DNA of 64,000 nt from Spirodela intermedia (lineage: Eukaryota; Streptophyta; Magnoliopsida; Alismatales; Araceae): assembly GCA_902729315.2 (NCBI GenBank), contig LR746264.1, positions 10,323,878-10,387,877 on the forward strand, read 5' to 3'. Of this stretch, positions 11,089 through 22,459 are shown piece by piece (positions within the stretch are counted from its first letter, which is position 1; the number at the start of each line of letters is the position of its first letter). The position numbers were made by a program, and so were the translations under genes. A model generated the notes under the pieces. The model saw only the letters and a list, made by a program, of their open reading frames with translations. It was not told the DNA's origin and searched no databases.

Positions 11089-13122
11089 TCAACGGCTTTG
11101 GGTGAAGAACCACTCACCGACGGACGAGTCGCGGCCGAACGACGTTGTCAAGGTGTATGGGAACGCCACGCCGAATTCGTCGAAGCCTTCGCTCCGGCGG
11201 AAGGCGGAGGAGCTGGCGTCGAGGCAGGCCGGGGACATCTCCGGCAGCGGTGCGTCGCCTTCCAAATACTGCACCGCCTGCCTCATGCTCGGCCTAGCCA
11301 TAGGATCGGTGTGGGAGCAGAACAGCCCGAGCATCAGCACCCGCTCGATCTCCGCTGCCTCCTCGCCGCCGCCTCTCCTCAGTTCCGGGTCCGCGGCCTC
11401 GGCGATGGCCCCTTTCTTCCAGCACTCTAGGACCCAGTCAATGAGCAAGGAATCGTCGCCGGAGGAGCGCATGTTTATGGGCCGCCTGCCGCAGGCGACC
11501 TCGAGGAGAAAGGCACCGAAGGCGTAGACGTCGGTCATCGTGGTGGCCTTGCCGGTCTTGGTCACCTCCGGAGCGAGGTAGCCGAAGGTGCCGACGACGT
11601 GGGTGGTGTGAGGGTTGGTGCCGTGGTCGTAGAGCCTCGCCAGGCCGAAGTCGCTCAACCTCCCGTTGAGGTCGCCGTCGAGGAGGACGTTGCTGGCCTT
11701 GATGTCCCGGTGGACGACCACCTGATCCCACCCGCAGTGAAGATAGAGGAGCCCGGAAGCCACGCCCTTCACGATACTCATCCTTTGCTCCCAGCTGAGC
11801 TTCGGCCTGCCCGAGCCGAAGAGGTACCTGTCGAGGCTGCCGTTTGGCATAAATTCGTAGACCAGGAGGAGCTCCCTCTGCCGCCGGCAGTAACCGAGCA
11901 GCTGTACCAGGTTTCTGTGGCGGAGCCGCCCCATGCTCGCGATCTCGGACACGAACTCCCGCATCCCTTGCTGCGACTCGTGGGCGATCTTCTTCACGGC
12001 GACCTCCACCTTGGACGAGGGGAGTACGCCCTTGTAGACCCGGCCGAACCCTCCAACTCCCACCACCTGTTCTTCGCTGAAGCCTCTCGTCGCTCTGTAA
12101 AGATCCCTATACGAGAACCTTTGAGGCCCGTATTCCTGCTCCCAGTCTTCGAGCACCTCTGCGAATTTCCTCCTCCTTGCGACAAAGATCACCATGGCGA
12201 TGACTATGAGGAGAACGAAAACTCCGGCTGAAGGCAGCGCAATAGGCAACACTACCCGCCATCGTTCCCGCCCTGGTTTGTCCTTCGCTGGAAGCTTTGG
12301 GACCTTGGAGAGATCGAGTTCTTCGGCCTTCCCATCCAATCTGAAGCTCCAAGCTAGAACATAATTAGTTTCTGTTGCCGCCCCGGTGGAAGCTGTAAAT
12401 CCCAGGTAAGTTTCTTCTTTAACGATCGATGAGAGGTTGACGATAGCTGAGAGGAGGGGTATTTTCGGCCGGGCCACCTCCATTGGAGAAATCGTGACTT
12501 CCATCTTCATCCTCGAGCCATCGTATTCTACCCAGACGCGCAGCGGTCCTCCCCCCATGAGGCTTATGTTCCTGTACGTGCCGCCGTCAAGATACGACGC
12601 CGCGGTGCTGTTCACAGAGTTCAGGCTGTTGACGTCGATCCCGACATGGTTAGCATTGATGTCCCCGAACTCTACCGTCTTCACGGTGTCGAACTCGACT
12701 GCGACGATGTGGTTCGACAGGTTACCGTTGTCGGTGGTGTTCAAGAGGCCCAGGTGTTGGCTGGGCATGGATCCGGGGAGATTCACGGTGGGAGAGAGGG
12801 CGAAGGTGATCCCGTGGCCGCCAACGTCGGGGTACTTCGGCACGATGGCGAAGATGAAGCTGGTGGAGAAGGACAGCGGTCTGTTGCGGTTGGAATGGTC
12901 TCTGAGGCGGAAAGGAAGGGGGAAGAAGGCGTGGCCTTGCTCTTCCGCCGTATCGTTGGTCAGCTGCACGAGGCCGCCGGAGGTGAGTACGGCCTGCCCG
13001 CTTAGTGTCAAATTGGCACCGGTAAATCCATAGAAGACGAAGCTGTCATCGGCTTGCGCGGCGGCGCAGGAAGAGACCAGGCCGAGGAACAGGACGGTCT
13101 GAACCAGGACTCGAGAGAACAT
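11089..13122 (-). CDS. L-type lectin-domain receptor kinase (copy 1)
   Basis: This is a single-exon plasma-membrane receptor kinase of 677 residues from the ATG at 13122. A signal peptide (about 1-22) is followed by a legume-lectin domain (about 26-260; FSTSFIFAIVPKYPDVGGHG, VAVEFDTVKTVEFGDINANH). One transmembrane helix (about 290-315) precedes a Ser/Thr kinase domain (about 354-630). Catalytic residues are in place: the glycine loop GVGGFGRVYKG, Lys377 in VAVK, HRDIKASN with Asp473, and DFG at Asp491. It is therefore a probable active RD-type kinase. Plant LecRKs sense extracellular ligands such as ATP or damage and wall signals in immunity; the ligand here is unknown. An ATG 22 codons upstream (13188) is in frame, but starting at 13122 puts the signal peptide at the N-terminus. 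A paralogue in the same orientation lies 2.8 kb away. It resembles clade IV LecRKs, but I did not place it by phylogeny. Confidence 0.93.
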   Translation of the reverse strand: MFSRVLVQTVLFLGLVSSCAAAQADDSFVFYGFTGANLTLSGQAVLTSGGLVQLTNDTAEEQGHAFFPLPFRLRDHSNRNRPLSFSTSFIFAIVPKYPDVGGHGITFALSPTVNLPGSMPSQHLGLLNTTDNGNLSNHIVAVEFDTVKTVEFGDINANHVGIDVNSLNSVNSTAASYLDGGTYRNISLMGGGPLRVWVEYDGSRMKMEVTISPMEVARPKIPLLSAIVNLSSIVKEETYLGFTASTGAATETNYVLAWSFRLDGKAEELDLSKVPKLPAKDKPGRERWRVVLPIALPSAGVFVLLIVIAMVIFVARRRKFAEVLEDWEQEYGPQRFSYRDLYRATRGFSEEQVVGVGGFGRVYKGVLPSSKVEVAVKKIAHESQQGMREFVSEIASMGRLRHRNLVQLLGYCRRQRELLLVYEFMPNGSLDRYLFGSGRPKLSWEQRMSIVKGVASGLLYLHCGWDQVVVHRDIKASNVLLDGDLNGRLSDFGLARLYDHGTNPHTTHVVGTFGYLAPEVTKTGKATTMTDVYAFGAFLLEVACGRRPINMRSSGDDSLLIDWVLECWKKGAIAEAADPELRRGGGEEAAEIERVLMLGLFCSHTDPMARPSMRQAVQYLEGDAPLPEMSPACLDASSSAFRRSEGFDEFGVAFPYTLTTSFGRDSSVGEWFFTQSR

Positions 13123-15897
13123 GACGGACGGAGAATTCCGGAGAGGGAGGAACCCGCGCAAAAGGGAACTCGCCTCCTTCCTCCCCATCCCCTCTTCTTA
13201 TCTTCTACTCTGGACGCATCTGTAGACATTAATGAGGAGAAACACGAAGGGCCACGTACATTGATTGAGTCCACATGACGAAGAGCGAGACAGACGGGAC
13301 CCAAAAAGCTCCAGTCGGGAGAGTTCCCCCGCATTAATGAGTTCTTTAAGATTCTGCAGCCGTCGGCTGCCCACAGCGCCCCACCACCGCTGTCACAGTC
13401 AACCTCCTCGTCGTCTGCCGGAGGAAGCTCCGCGGTCGTCCCCCCCACACGACCCGCTGGGGAATGGTTCAGATGAGGAGTCTGCTCACGGAGGTCACCG
13501 TGGAGGAAGGGGAATGCCGCCGGGTACACACAGTGCTGCACGTGACCAGCCCTCTTTTAAGGGATAAAGGAGTGGAGGCGGCGGATCTTGGATGATAGCC
13601 GGAGGGCGGGGAACAGCCTCCGCCGCTCCAGCACTTCATGCTTCGCGAAGAGTTGGGACTCTCGGAGCCCGGCTAGCCCAAATCCGTTCGGCCGATGATG
13701 GCAGCCGGTGAGAAAACCCTAGAGAATACGAAGAGTCTGGTGATGACTGATGACGCCTGCAATGTGAACACAATGAATGATAATACGGTCTTCATCAGGC
13801 CCATACTGGTCGATATGAATAAACTAATCTGAATAGAACTAAATGGATATTCGTCCCGAATAAGACAAAAGCGTGGTTAAGGATTTTAAAAGTTTTGGTC
13901 TCCTACTGCCCAGTACGGGTCGGTATGTATAAATGAGATCAGTTAATACGAATAAGATCATAGTTTATTAAGGATATATTAACGTTTAGGTACAATATTG
14001 GCAATTTGGGTTGCTAGGTAGTTTCTAAGTTAAGAAGAGTAATGCAAACGATCGAGCAAAATAAGACAATGGTGTTCTGCAATAGATCGCATTCAATCGG
14101 GGCCAAGGTGTGTTGAGCTTCATAACAACTTAGTTTGGAGCTCATTTTATGGAAATCATATATGGGCTTAGGCTAAGGCCATCCCTTTTTATACCCCTTG
14201 TCACAATACACAATTATCTACTACCAGGTTTGCACAAGTGGTCATGTCTTAATCGAAGTTAACGTTGAGTAATCAAAGTCTAGAGTTCTAGCAAAACCTA
14301 TAACATTATATCGATAGATTGGTCACATTATCGTAAAGGTATGAATTCAGAGTCCACTATCCCTCTATCGTAAAGCCCCCCAATAATTCATTAACTCTTG
14401 TACCGAACCTACGAGAAGTCAGGATGCACGTTTTTAGTACTTTATGCCTAGATTTTTGTAAGTCATGGTTATTATAATATTAGAAAACACCCTATTGTTA
14501 AATTGGCATCCCTTGAAATCCCCAGCATCGCCATTGGGCGACGGGCTTTTCCATTGGCCAAACACGCTCACATGGGCCAGCCCTAATGGTTCTGATTCTC
14601 AAACTTAAACTCTCCTGCTGCTACCAAATTTCTCCATTTAGTTTTTTTATGAGGTGTAAATATAAATAAAACCCCTAATAATGCATTACCAATGAGGATT
14701 GATAATCGTTAACAAAGTATGTAGATTTTATGGGATATCGATGATTGGTATTTGACTATAACCTAAATAGTGTACTGTAGAGTTCAACATATGTAACATA
14801 CCCACAATATAAGTAAGCCTAATTTGGATTATCTACAGTATAGCTACCAACACATCTGACCTTGACCTGATCGGCGATCGATGGCCGGCTTTTTTTAGGC
14901 TGAGGTCAGCGACACTGCCATAACCCTCAGGAGACTACATGATGGAGCGGAAATTGTCCCAAAGTAGAGGAATTAAAGAGCAGAGTGAAGCCGAGTAGAG
15001 AGACTCGCCATAGTGTATTATCTCTTCTTTGGTGCCCTTTGTCTGCTTCCGCAAGAGAAAGCTAGTTCGACATCGACACAACAATCCTGTTAGAGCAGGT
15101 GAATTAAAGCACGATAATTAAAGTCAACCATGTGACATCAGTCTATCAAGATGGTGATGGGCTGACTTTTTCTACGAGGGGCACCTCAGCCACAGGGGTG
15201 CACAGCAGTTTAACCCCCTTTTCCTCACAAATCTTCGTTTATGTCCAGAAGTTTATATAATTGGACCTATTTTTATGAAAAATAAAGTTATGAATATGTG
15301 ATAAGTCTGGGGGTCGTTGGACTAGCAATCCCTGGGAAGCCCCTGTTATAGCCCAGGGGGCGGCGGGTTGTTGAACTCCCGGTCCAAGTCTGTTCCTGTG
15401 CGCCCGAGTAGAGAACCTCTCCTTGTCGGTGTCCAGAAATCGGCATGCCGTTGAGAACAAGCTTTTATTTCTTTAATTTTAGGGTATGGTGGACTTTGCC
15501 TCTTGGTCGAAAGAGGCGGCGCCAGAAAATATCAATACTTTCTGTCAGTATCCAATCAGACAACTGCCGGGAATCGCCAGGGGGGCAGGTGGAGATCGTC
15601 AGATTCGGACTGAGTGGGTAATACTGCCTTCCCCCTGACCCATTGCAGTCGGGTGCGTCAGCTCTGCCCCACCAGGAACATGTCCAAATCCGCGGCGCCC
15701 ACACTTCAACTACCCCGTCCCGTCTGCCGGAGATTATGCGATGGAATTAGCAGCGGAAGTTGGCATTTACGAGGTCGACAAGGTCCCACAAGCTCACCGG
15801 AGAGTGAAGAGAGAGAAAGGGAGACCTGGGAGCTCTCACCGGTGGAAGCCGCAGGCGTTGGTGAGCCCATTTTCTACCCGCATCCCTCCGCAGTTCA
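13123..15897. other. Spacer between tandem lectin kinase genes
   Basis: The first 450 bases are GC-rich and serve as upstream region of kinase copy 1; one W-box (TTGAC core on the minus strand) lies near 13399. From 13600 to 15200 the DNA is AT-rich without recognisable genes. The stretch 15240-15700 has short open frames with no domain and may be transposon-derived. Nothing else was identified. Confidence 0.5.
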
Positions 15898-17880
15898 CTA
15901 CGACGACACCTTCTCAAAGGAGGACGATGGATAAGAGTGGACGAAGTCGTCGAACGCCACCGGGCTCAAGCGGTCTTCGTTCGGCAGAGGGCTCCGCAAC
16001 TCTGGCATATCGGCGTCTCCGTCGAGATACCGCACGACGTCCCTCATCGTCGGCCGTTCGGAGGCGGTGGGGTGAGAGCACATCAGCGCCACCCTCACGA
16101 CAGTGTTCACCTCCTCCTCCGCGTAGTCGCCGCAGAACCGGTGGTCCACCGCCTCAGACACCCTCCCGGCCAACCAGAGCTCCCAGACCCAGTCGACCAG
16201 TATGAGCTCCTCCGGCAACGCCTTGGGCTCTATGGGCCGCCGGCCGCAGACCACCTCCAGCATCATCGCGCCGAAGGCGAATACGTCGGCGCTGGTGGTG
16301 GCCTTCCCGGTGCGGGTAAGCTCGGGGGCGAGATAGCCGAGGGTGCCGACGACCCTCGTGGTGCTGGGGTTGCCCCCGTGCTCGTGGAGCTTTGCCATGC
16401 CGAAGTCCCCCAGCCGCCCGTTCATGTCGGCGTCGAGCAGGACGTTGCTGGCCTTGACGTCTCTGTGGATCACCACGCTTTCCCACTCCTCGTGCAGGTA
16501 GACCAGCGCCGCCGCCACGCCGCGGATTATCCTCAACCTCTGGTTCCAAGATAGAACCACTTTCGGAGGGTTGTCGAAGAGATACTTGTCGAGACTGCCG
16601 TTGGGCATGTAATCGTAGACGAGCAGGAGATCCCCTCGCCGCCGGCACCAGCCCTGCAGCTGGACGAGGTTCCGATGGCGGAGCCGCCCGATGCTAGCGA
16701 TCTCCGCCACGAACTCCCGGATTCCCTGCTTCGATTCATGGGAAACACGCTTGACGGCGACCTCGGCCTTGGTGCTGGGGAGGACACCCTTGTAAACCTT
16801 TCCGAATCCTCCGAAACCTAGTAGCTCCTTGTCTCGGAATCCTTTGGTCGCCCTCTTCAGCTCCTCGTAGCAGAATCGGTGCGGCCCGTATTGCAGCTCC
16901 CACGGCTCGATCACGTCGGCGTTCTTGATCCGGTAGAAGAGGTAGGCGCCACCGATGACGGCGACGACGAGCAGGACGAAAGCGGCGACGGAGGTCGAAA
17001 TAGCCAAGGAGTGGGTTTTCTTCTTTGGCTTAGGAAGGGAAGGCAAGGTGGAGAGATCGAGGGATGGGGCGAGCCCATTCATACTAAAGCTCCAGCCGAA
17101 GAGGTAATGAGAGCTAGAGAGGAGCCCCGTGGAGCTCGAGATGCCCACGAACATCTCTTCCAAGAGGACAGAGGAGAGATCGACGGGGAAAGAGATGATC
17201 GGAGTTGTGGGCTTCCAGGAGAAGGGGGAGACGGTGACATTGAGCAGCTTGGCCACGCCGTCGTAGTCGATCCAGGCCTGGACCGCATGCCCGCCTTTGA
17301 GGTTCAGGTCCTGCTTGCCGTCCTTGTCATAGTACGCGGCGGTGGCGGAGGCATTGGATCTCATATCGTTGATGTCGACGCCGACGTGGTTATCGTTGAT
17401 GTCCCCGAACTCGAAGTCCTGCACGGTGTCAAATTCGACAGCGAAGACGTGATTACTGGAGTTGCCGACGTCGCTGGCGTTGAGGAGCCCCAGGTACTGG
17501 CTCGGGAGACCGCCGTGGAGCTCCTTGGTCGGGGCAACGGTGAAGGCGAGGCCGTGGCCCCCGAGCTTCGGGTACTCGGGAACGATGGCGAACGCGAAGG
17601 CCGTGGAGAAGGAGAAGACGGACCCGTCGGTGGCGTTCCGGAACCGGACGGGGAGGGGGTAGAAGGCGCGACCGATAAGCCGGCTGGTCTCATTCGTAAG
17701 CCGAACGAACCCCCCGCCTTCTACCTCCGCAATCCCATTCAAGCTTATGTTGTGGTTGTTGTTGACTGCGGCGGCGCCACCGCCGGAGAAACCGTTGTAG
17801 ACGAACTTGACCTCCTGCCCAAGGGCAAGGACGGGGAGGAGGGAGAGGAAGAGCAAGAGAAGGAGAGAGGCTCTGGACAT
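15898..17880 (-). CDS. L-type lectin-domain receptor kinase (copy 2)
   Basis: This is a single-exon paralogue of the gene at 11089-13122, 660 residues from the ATG at 17880. Signal peptide (about 1-21), legume-lectin domain ([40 protein letters not shown]), transmembrane helix (about 292-316) and kinase domain follow in the same order. Lys377 (VAVK), the HRDVKASN aspartate at 474 and the DFG aspartate at 492 are intact, so it should be catalytically competent. It is an immune or stress type receptor at the cell surface, with ligand unknown. The shared orientation and spacing of the two genes indicate tandem duplication, but the lectin domains and C-terminal tails have diverged clearly. An in-frame ATG at 17916 would add 12 residues before the signal peptide. 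Several W-box motifs lie upstream. Confidence 0.93.
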   Translation of the reverse strand: MSRASLLLLLFLSLLPVLALGQEVKFVYNGFSGGGAAAVNNNHNISLNGIAEVEGGGFVRLTNETSRLIGRAFYPLPVRFRNATDGSVFSFSTAFAFAIVPEYPKLGGHGLAFTVAPTKELHGGLPSQYLGLLNASDVGNSSNHVFAVEFDTVQDFEFGDINDNHVGVDINDMRSNASATAAYYDKDGKQDLNLKGGHAVQAWIDYDGVAKLLNVTVSPFSWKPTTPIISFPVDLSSVLLEEMFVGISSSTGLLSSSHYLFGWSFSMNGLAPSLDLSTLPSLPKPKKKTHSLAISTSVAAFVLLVVAVIGGAYLFYRIKNADVIEPWELQYGPHRFCYEELKRATKGFRDKELLGFGGFGKVYKGVLPSTKAEVAVKRVSHESKQGIREFVAEIASIGRLRHRNLVQLQGWCRRRGDLLLVYDYMPNGSLDKYLFDNPPKVVLSWNQRLRIIRGVAAALVYLHEEWESVVIHRDVKASNVLLDADMNGRLGDFGMAKLHEHGGNPSTTRVVGTLGYLAPELTRTGKATTSADVFAFGAMMLEVVCGRRPIEPKALPEELILVDWVWELWLAGRVSEAVDHRFCGDYAEEEVNTVVRVALMCSHPTASERPTMRDVVRYLDGDADMPELRSPLPNEDRLSPVAFDDFVHSYPSSSFEKVSS

Positions 17881-18712
17881 TTTTGAAGGAGGCCTGGAAA
17901 TGAGATCTGGTCTCACTGCACAGAAAGGCGGCGGGGAATGGAGATCTGGACTGAGGAAGAAGGCCCTGGAGGAAGAAGATGGTTGGCTAGAAACGCGACC
18001 TTCAAGATCCCTGTTTTATAATAAGATTATATTGCGTTTTATTTCTACTTTCGGTGGAACAAAGCGGCTCCAATCAAAATGATGGGGGGGGAAAGGGTAG
18101 AAGGGGGTACGTGTTGGCCATCTTGTCCTTGATGAGAGCGGAGCCCCGTAACAAAAACGGAACAGCACTGCAACCTAGTCATAGGGGCCCCACAGTCAAC
18201 GGGAAGCCAGGTACGACAGGTGCAGACACGTCACCCACAAAGGTCCGATCATTACCGTCCATTTACGAGAATGGGGACCAGAAAACCCTCCTCGTTCATG
18301 CTACCAGCCTCTTAACGAGAACGGCGGCCGGGAGACAGCCGCCACCCAAGCCGGATGGCCCCGGGAAATCAGGGGCGTTGAACCCGTAGTTCTTTGGCCG
18401 GTCGATAGATCGGGTTGACTGAATCTACTGTTTCTGATTTATGATGACGGGATTTAATGGCGATTGAACCTCGGGAACATTTTGACTCGGTCGTCGCCTA
18501 ACTTCCTCGATGGTTCCCTGGCAGGCTCAGTGGACACACTGCCTCGGGAGCCTTATAGTCAAAGGACTGCAAAGACGACGACTCTGACTCGCCGAAAAGT
18601 CAGAATTTTAGGTAGACGACAACCCCCCCCGGGCCTACCCCCCAGCGCCGAATTATCCTTGCGACTTGCCGCACTCAAAAAACAACAAGCGACCACCGGG
18701 GTCTCCCTCCTT

Positions 18713-18765
<53 letters not shown>

Positions 18766-20014
18766 CTCCCTCCGTTGTTTTTGACGCAGCAACAGTAGGG
18801 TTTCACTCTGTTCAGCGTCTCAACGCAGTTGACTGATGGTGCGGAGACCAAAGTTCCAACACCGTTCAACGCTGTGCCACTGAAAGTAGAGAAAGCTAAC
18901 ATGAAGTAGTGCCGCAATAGCAATTCTCCAAGCCTGCTGCGTCCCTAAAGACTAGGTTTGACCCAACCCGTCTTACCACTTGGCTTTCGTTCTAGAGAGG
19001 TCCCGCAGAGCTTGCTAACAGTAATATTCATTCATATATCAACATACACAGAAAGAGGGGAGGGGGGAGTGAGGGAGAGAGTCTGATTACGAGGTCTGAC
19101 TTGGGGACGAGCGAGAGGGAATGAGCGTAGGAACAGAAAAAGTCCAACTTGCTGGGTGGGCCGATGACTGTCTCCATGGGGGCTACCTCTTATCCTGATC
19201 CCGTCGACGGTCCGTGCTCCGGCGGGCCCCAAGGACTCCGTTGTAGTAAGATAGTTGCACGATTACAGCACGTCGCAGTCCCCTGCCTCCACCGAGAAAT
19301 CTGGGATCGGAGATCCACAGGAATAATCCAACGGCTGGCAGAATCTCCGACGACGGCAGATTCGTCAATTTCATATAAATATTTCCAAAAGATATTGCAA
19401 AAATCACCGTCGTATTTAGTGCTTCGGCCTGTAGCTGATCAGTTCACGAATCCCGGAGATACAGAGTCAATGGGCTTGGCTAGCGTGGCCCGGTCAAACC
19501 CGAGCATAGTACGGGTGTGCGGATCAGGCCCAGAAAATGGGCTGTGGGCTGGATTCCTGTGAAGAATTTGACTGATGGCATAGACTACCTATCGACTACG
19601 AGGACCTACTTCGGGCGTTTGACTTTCTGGCATATAGGAGGAGCCGCGTCCAAGTCCACTTTAAATTGGCTCCATTGACTTTCCTTCGTTCCTTGGTCTA
19701 AGACTAACCTTGTCGCTGTCGAGTTGCAAAGGGCTTCATTGTCATTCTGGAGTAAGGTTTTCCTAAGTTGCATTTACGTCGTGATTTCCTTTGTTCCGTT
19801 GATAGGTTTCACATTTATTTATATTAATTTTTATTCTTATTGTTCTTTTTTGTATGAAATAAATTTTTATAATTAGTAACAATATATTCTTCCAGAGCGA
19901 AAATCTAATTAATCTTGTTTAATAATTGTCGTTCCTTAGCGCTTTTAGATACCGTTCTTGCCCATTGAAGTGATTTTCATCTCTTTGACCTACATGGTTT
20001 TGGTTGGTATATAC
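17881..20014. other. Upstream region of lectin kinase copy 2 and spacer
   Basis: The stretch includes W-box cores (TTGACT in either orientation) at 18194, 18415, 18482, 18557 and 18829, and a (CT)n run of about 44 bases at 18719-18762. Short open frames exist but none has a domain. It ends at the target-site duplication of the gypsy element. Confidence 0.55.
18719..18762. repeat. (CT)n microsatellite
   Basis: This is an uninterrupted CT dinucleotide tract of about 22 repeats. It lies 0.84 kb upstream of lectin kinase copy 2, where it reads as GA on the gene's strand. Confidence 0.95.
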
Positions 20015-20522
20015 TGTTGAAGTCTTAGCCTCAACTAAATACCCATGTGGGTCAAGATTGCAGATCCACCCACAGAAAGAGGCCGGCCGCTCACAGCAGA
20101 GGTCGGCCAATCATTAGGACCCCCTAACGGTCGGTAGGATTGGTCAGGCCATTGCGCGACCAAAGAGGCGACGGTGGCAGACCGCCTCATGGCGAATTGG
20201 CAGTCCCCAATTATATGAAGGAAGGTTTGGGTCGACGAAGGGTCACTGAAGATTACACAGAGGAAGCTGACCCACGGAGATCCACTATCTCGAAGAGACG
20301 ACCCCCGGAAGAGCTCTTGCGAGAGCCTTCTGTCCTCCTTACCCCCCTCTTGTATTATCTTTTCCCTATTTCTTTCAATTTCTTTGAGCTCTTCGGAGAT
20401 CGACAGAACTATTGCTGTAATCGGGGATCTCTCTGAGTCAAAGACAACAGAAGTACCGTGTTCTTCCTACTTCTCGCGCCTCTCCTTCCAAATCCCGACC
20501 ACCCAAGATTGGGCACCCATCA
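20015..20522 (+). repeat. Gypsy 5' LTR
   Basis: The LTR is 508 bases, with TG at its start and CA at its end. It aligns along its length with 30649-31159, for example GCAGATCCACC, ATTATATGAAGGAAGGTTTG and GAAGCTGACCCAC. Substitutions are common (by eye roughly one base in five or six), indicating an old insertion. Confidence 0.92.
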
Positions 20523-21223
20523 CACTGGTATCATAGAATGCACTTCCACCATACCACCCAAGATTAATGACGGTTGGATTCTTGGAGACTGATAGAACTT
20601 GTCGGAGCGTAGACTCTAGAAGTGATAGAACTTGGACAAGCATTCATGATCGAACATGCAGAAGTCAAGTGGCAACTCGAAGGCATGGCGTAAGAATAGA
20701 TATCGAAAAACCAACAACTCAGTGTCGTTGCCAGGGCCCTAGAGTCTCTTCATCTCGCCCTACAATAGACCTCTAGGCATCCAACTCCTGGGCAGGGAAG
20801 GAGAAAATATTTTATGACGACTGAATTTTCTGTGAGTACAGCCTCAGGAGAGCCATTCACCCCACAAGGGAAGCGGCGAAGGGCCCACAGGATACAGAAT
20901 TTTCAGTCCACAAGTACCATGTCCTCTCTATGGTCAAACTATAGAAAGGAATGAGATTTGAGCTGCCTATCTTCCACGGCCTCGGACCAAAAAGCTGGAT
21001 ATTCTGAGCGGAGTTGTTTTTTCTCCACTTATTGGATCTCGGAACACAAGAAACTCACCAAAGCTGGGCTGAGCATGGGCAGATTAGCGCTGCATTGTTT
21101 CCAATCGGTCATGGACCGTCATTATTCTGGAACTAGGACTTCTGCAATCAACTTTTAGAGAGATATAGCCTGAACTAATCAAATTCTTTATACAATAAGC
21201 TTCTGAGCCTCTACTAGCATGGT

Positions 21224-21583
21224 ACCATGGCCGAGTACCAAGAGCATTTCGAGCTCCTCACCAGCATCATTCGGGACATTCTAGACCTTATGCTGGAAAG
21301 TATATTCCTGAACGATCTCAAGGAGGAAATTCACGTTAAGGTCTGCGTACTTAACCCAAGGGGGCTCAAAGAAATGATGAAGATGGCTCAACACGTGGAA
21401 TTGAAGCTCAACACTATGTCCAATTTGACGACTGTCAATTGGCCTTATCTCCTCAAGCCCACGGAGGAACTACTGGTCGCATTGGAACCCCGACGGCTGA
21501 AACTACTGGACCTAAACGTCGCAAAACGGTGGGAGGAAGGACAAATGACCGAGGCCATACCGACAGACCCAAATGCCACATGA
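21224..21583 (+). pseudogene. Gypsy gag fragment
   Basis: The frame contains EYQEHFELLTSIIR, FLNDLKEEI and PRGLKEMMKMAQHVE, matching the plant gypsy gag (Retrotrans_gag) pattern in which a FLNGL-type motif is followed by an LxxxMxxAQxxE helix. Surrounding frames are broken, and no zinc knuckle is seen before the protease, so it is not functional. Confidence 0.8.
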
Positions 21584-21778
21584 CGTAGTGTTCCAGATCA
21601 GAGGAAGAAACCGAGTCTCACGGCCGCACAAATACCAGAGAGATGGGTTCCTCAGATACCCCATGAGTCCCCATGACACAAGTGTCGCAAGGAAATCCCT
21701 CAGATACAGGAGACTGACTTCCTGGAGCTTCAGGTTCCAATCGATGAGATCCCTCAGATACATGAGTCCATCTCTAAT

Positions 21779-22093
21779 ATGAAGGTCATCTTACAGTCCC
21801 TTACGCACAGGCATGAGGCTCTTGGAAGTCAACCTATCATGATCTTGGTAGATACATGCGTGACTCTCAACTTTATCAATGACAGGTTAGCTCAAGACCT
21901 GCACCACCCACTCATTCAAATTCCTCGATACAAGGTCGTCACCGGATTAAACGAGAAGGTGGACGGCACGAAGCTCTACCCTCAAGTATCTGTAGACTTG
22001 CAACACATCCACATCTACGAAAACTTCCTCTCCTTCTCATTGGCCACGGTGGAAGTCGTCCTCGGCATGAAGTCACTAAAGATCCTCCGGTAA
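21779..22093 (+). pseudogene. Gypsy aspartic protease fragment
   Basis: ILVDTCVTLNFIND corresponds to the VDSGATHNFI active-site stretch, with the catalytic D-S/T-G altered to D-T-C. That alone should abolish protease activity. The segment LATVEVVLGMKSL matches the second conserved region, where WLxxLG is usual. Confidence 0.8.
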
Positions 22094-22459
22094 CTCAAGG
22101 TGGATCTTGAAGAGGGCACGTTCTCCTTCCGAATCAGTATGGAACATGTAATCCTAAAAGTGGATCGGGCCTGGGAATAGTTAGAGATCTCCTTGAAATT
22201 GTTATCAAGCTTAATTTAAGGTGACTTTTGTTCAAGCTATTCCAACTGTCAGCAGCGAAGTTAAGATTAGACTCCACGCCAGTGCAGGACCAACTAAGGT
22301 GAAACTTCATGGAGAAGACGGAGCTAGAGAAGATAGTAGAATACATGCTCAAGACATGAATTATACAGCATTCATAGAGCTTGTATTCAAGCCCATCACT
22401 CCTCATCTAGAAGAAATACCGCACGTGGAGGTTCTAAATGAACTACCTCACACTCAACC

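Noticed and set aside
15239-15704. Short minus-strand frames between the lectin kinases
   Set aside because: No domain, no splice pattern and no similarity to the neighbouring kinases.
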